A stretch of 64,000 nt of DNA from NCBI RefSeq assembly GCF_004363175.1, contig NZ_SNYR01000001.1:1240001-1304000 (forward strand). The letters run 5' to 3'. Position numbers and translations under genes: made by a program. Under the pieces are notes generated by a model. It worked only from the letters and a program-made list of their open reading frames with translations, was not told the origin of the DNA and made no database searches. This document shows, one piece after another, positions 62,843 through 64,000 of this stretch (position 1 is the first letter of the stretch; every line of letters begins with the position of its first letter). The stretch comes from Maritalea mobilis (GTDB taxonomy: Bacteria; Pseudomonadota; Alphaproteobacteria; Rhizobiales; Devosiaceae).

Positions 62843-63415
62843 TTGTCGCAACACGCTCCCCTCTTCATCACTACACCGGGTTCCGATTTTTCGCTATTTT
62901 GCTCTTTTCAATACGAACTTGTGTCTGGCGAAGCAGATGCCAGTTTTCACGGAGCAATTAGTAAATTTGCGCGAAGCGAGGAACGCGCACGACATGATGA
63001 ATGGCATCAAGAGTCTCTGTGGGAGCAATCAGATGAGGGCATGAGAGCTCGTGAAAGTGATAATTTTGCTTCCTACCGTTACAATAAAGAAGACCTAAAC
63101 AAAGAATTACATCAACTAGAACAATTTCAAAACTGGCTTGGAGAAGATAGCTTTGCATATGATGTGATTAATAAGAGAGTTTTGGAAGCCAAAAAAAGAT
63201 TTCAGCGTAATCAGAGGCTACATGGCCCATTCATGGTCTGGGCTGATCAAGTCAGCAAAGGCGAATGGGAAAAATCAAAAATTGTAATATCTAAAATTCG
63301 ACAGAAGTCGCTCGAATTCGAAATACAACTAGGTGAATTGAAACGCCGCGTGTCCAGAGGTCGCGAGGAAATAGATGAATTAGAGCGTCGTTTATCTGAA
63401 ATTCATGAAATATAA
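62843..63415 (+). CDS. Unknown coiled-coil protein, start uncertain
   Basis: A 190-residue protein from TTG at 62843. It has a beta-like N-terminus (PLFITTPGSDFSLFCSFQYE) and then long charged helices; the last ~70 residues (LEFEIQLGELKRRVSRGREE) should form a coiled coil. The frame is open back to 62777 and the upstream residues (ITDNRAKTLIVDYAYQIS) look protein-like, but there is no ATG/GTG/TTG there, so the true start may be a rare codon or the 5' end may be damaged. No known domain is recognised. Confidence 0.5.
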   Translation: MSQHAPLFITTPGSDFSLFCSFQYELVSGEADASFHGAISKFARSEERARHDEWHQESLWEQSDEGMRARESDNFASYRYNKEDLNKELHQLEQFQNWLGEDSFAYDVINKRVLEAKKRFQRNQRLHGPFMVWADQVSKGEWEKSKIVISKIRQKSLEFEIQLGELKRRVSRGREEIDELERRLSEIHEI

Positions 63416-63468
63416 AATCCGGATCAACACATCCTCACCCTACAATAATAAAACTGCGTCATGAGGAT

Positions 63469-63560
63469 CGCAGTGTAGCTCAGATGGATAGAGCGCTGGT
63501 TTTCGTCAGTTGAAATTCAATTGGATCAGTAGGTCACAGGTTCGAGTCCTGTCACTGCGC
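63469..63560 (+). tRNA. tRNA-Arg(TCG)-like gene with interrupted anticodon arm, probably non-functional
   Basis: The acceptor CGCAGTG pairs perfectly with CACTGCG, the D-arm is GCTC-AGATGGATA-GAGC, and the T-arm ACAGG-TTCGAGT-CCTGT is perfect. CTGGT can pair with ATCAG as the anticodon stem, but the loop between them is 24 nt instead of 7. It begins TTTCG as expected for a TCG anticodon and then holds ~17 extra nt including TTGAA-A-TTCAA. CCA is not encoded. A normal sequence would give a good tRNA-Arg(TCG). Confidence 0.55.
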
Positions 63561-63663
63561 CTCAAACAGCTGACCAAAAAAACCAATCGCAACCCAAGCC
63601 AATCCAAGCGCAAAAGCGCGAAGGCCTTCTCACACCTAACAACCTGCAATATAAGGAAAATTT

Positions 63664-63711
63664 TGGTAGCGGGAGAGGGACTTGAACCCCCGACACGCGG
63701 ATTATGATTCC
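63664..63711 (-). other. Attachment-site copy of the 3' part of elongator tRNA-Met(CAT)
   Basis: On the minus strand this 48-nt segment reads GGAATCATAATCCGCG... through a full T-arm (GGGGG-TTCAAGT-CCCTC) and acceptor TCCCGCT-A-CCA. It is exactly the anticodon-loop-to-CCA part of an alphaproteobacterial tRNA-Met(CAT). The 5' half is missing: beyond 63711 the sequence is unrelated. This is the typical remnant left by integration into a tRNA 3' end. The integrase at 63878 lies on the element side. Confidence 0.75.
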
Positions 63712-63877
63712 AAAAATGGCACTTCCCCGAAAGACAAGGATATTCCCAATATGAACATCAACACGTTGAATAATATACATAATATAGATTAATGCAAATT
63801 AATCTCACCATTTAGGAATTGCATATTTCCTTCTTTCGCGCTACCTGGGTGCTACTTGAAACGCTTTTGGTGGCAAT

Positions 63878-64000
63878 ATGGCCGTAAAATTGACGAAAAC
63901 ACTAGTTGAAGGCCTTGAACCATCAACTAAGGACATTGTGAAGTGGGACAGCGAAGTCAAAGGGTTCGGCGTCAAGGTCACAAAAAAAGGCACAAAAAGC
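63878..64000 (+). CDS. Tyrosine recombinase (integrase) with Arm-DNA-binding N-terminus, truncated by window end
   Basis: Only 41 codons are visible: MAVKLTKTLVEGLEPSTKDI, then VKWDSEVKGFGVKVTKKGTK. This is the DUF4102/Arm-type DNA-binding start common to tRNA-targeting phage/island integrases (pattern L-T-...-V-x-x-L-...-W-D-x-x-x-x-G-F-G-V-x-V). The catalytic domain is outside the window. GGTGG precedes the ATG at 63878, and it begins ~167 bp after the tRNA-Met fragment. Confidence 0.8.
   Translation, partial: MAVKLTKTLVEGLEPSTKDIVKWDSEVKGFGVKVTKKGTKS

Overview
The window looks like chromosomal DNA of an alphaproteobacterium, probably a marine or host-associated Hyphomicrobiales/Rhodobacterales-type heterotroph. 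This is inferred from the dense stock of ABC and TTT transporters, the Tm-1-like/ALDH/TctABC cluster, PuuR- and PotABCD-type genes, and the elongator tRNA-Met 3' end; no rRNA or other strong taxonomic marker is present. Most genes are moderately GC-rich. Two stretches are visibly more AT-rich and carry genes of unknown or mobile type: about 20.9-24.1 kb and 61.7-64.0 kb.

Layout. 0-3 kb: a truncated MHYT-PAS signalling protein, a ClbS/DfsB-like protein, a small membrane protein and a GNAT acetyltransferase. 3-8.4 kb: a complete peptide/oligosaccharide-type ABC importer on the minus strand, divergent from a large hybrid histidine kinase (8.7-12.1 kb). 12.1-17.9 kb: a minus-strand operon tctC-tctB-tctA-aldehyde dehydrogenase-Tm-1-like protein, divergent from an IclR regulator-HAD hydrolase-class III aminotransferase operon (18.0-20.9 kb). 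20.9-24.1 kb: an AT-rich island with a frameshifted ParB-domain protein, an unknown nuclease-like protein and a D12-class adenine methyltransferase. 24.2-26.8 kb: an OhrR-like MarR regulator with palindromic operators, a small divergent gene and a soluble PAS-PAS chemoreceptor. 27.5-32.9 kb: a PotABCD-like importer with two permeases of unusual architecture.

32.9-42.3 kb: an EamA exporter, a class III aminotransferase divergent from a PuuR-like regulator, an RpiR regulator, a second PotABCD-type importer and a DmpA/BapA-like P1 aminopeptidase; together these look like an amine or beta-amino compound/peptide uptake and use region. 42.4-50.7 kb: a 1760-residue RTX protein with its own type I secretion ATPase and membrane fusion protein, and the same 20-bp motif upstream of both transcription starts. 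51.0-61.6 kb: a GntR/FCD regulator, a VOC protein, a Dpp-type importer, a second SBP-like protein with no signal peptide, an ATZ/TRZ-type amidohydrolase and a DapA-family lyase, consistent with import and breakdown of a small nitrogenous compound.

61.7-64 kb: a frameshifted small conserved gene, two unknown genes, a tRNA-Arg-like gene with a broken anticodon arm, a 48-nt copy of a tRNA-Met 3' end (attachment site) and the start of an integrase gene. This is the left edge of an integrated element that continues beyond the window.

The best candidates for a new system are the ParB/nuclease-like/methyltransferase island, the pair of enlarged PotB/PotC permeases, and the signal-less SBP protein in the dpp operon. 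No CRISPR array, rRNA or replication origin was seen.
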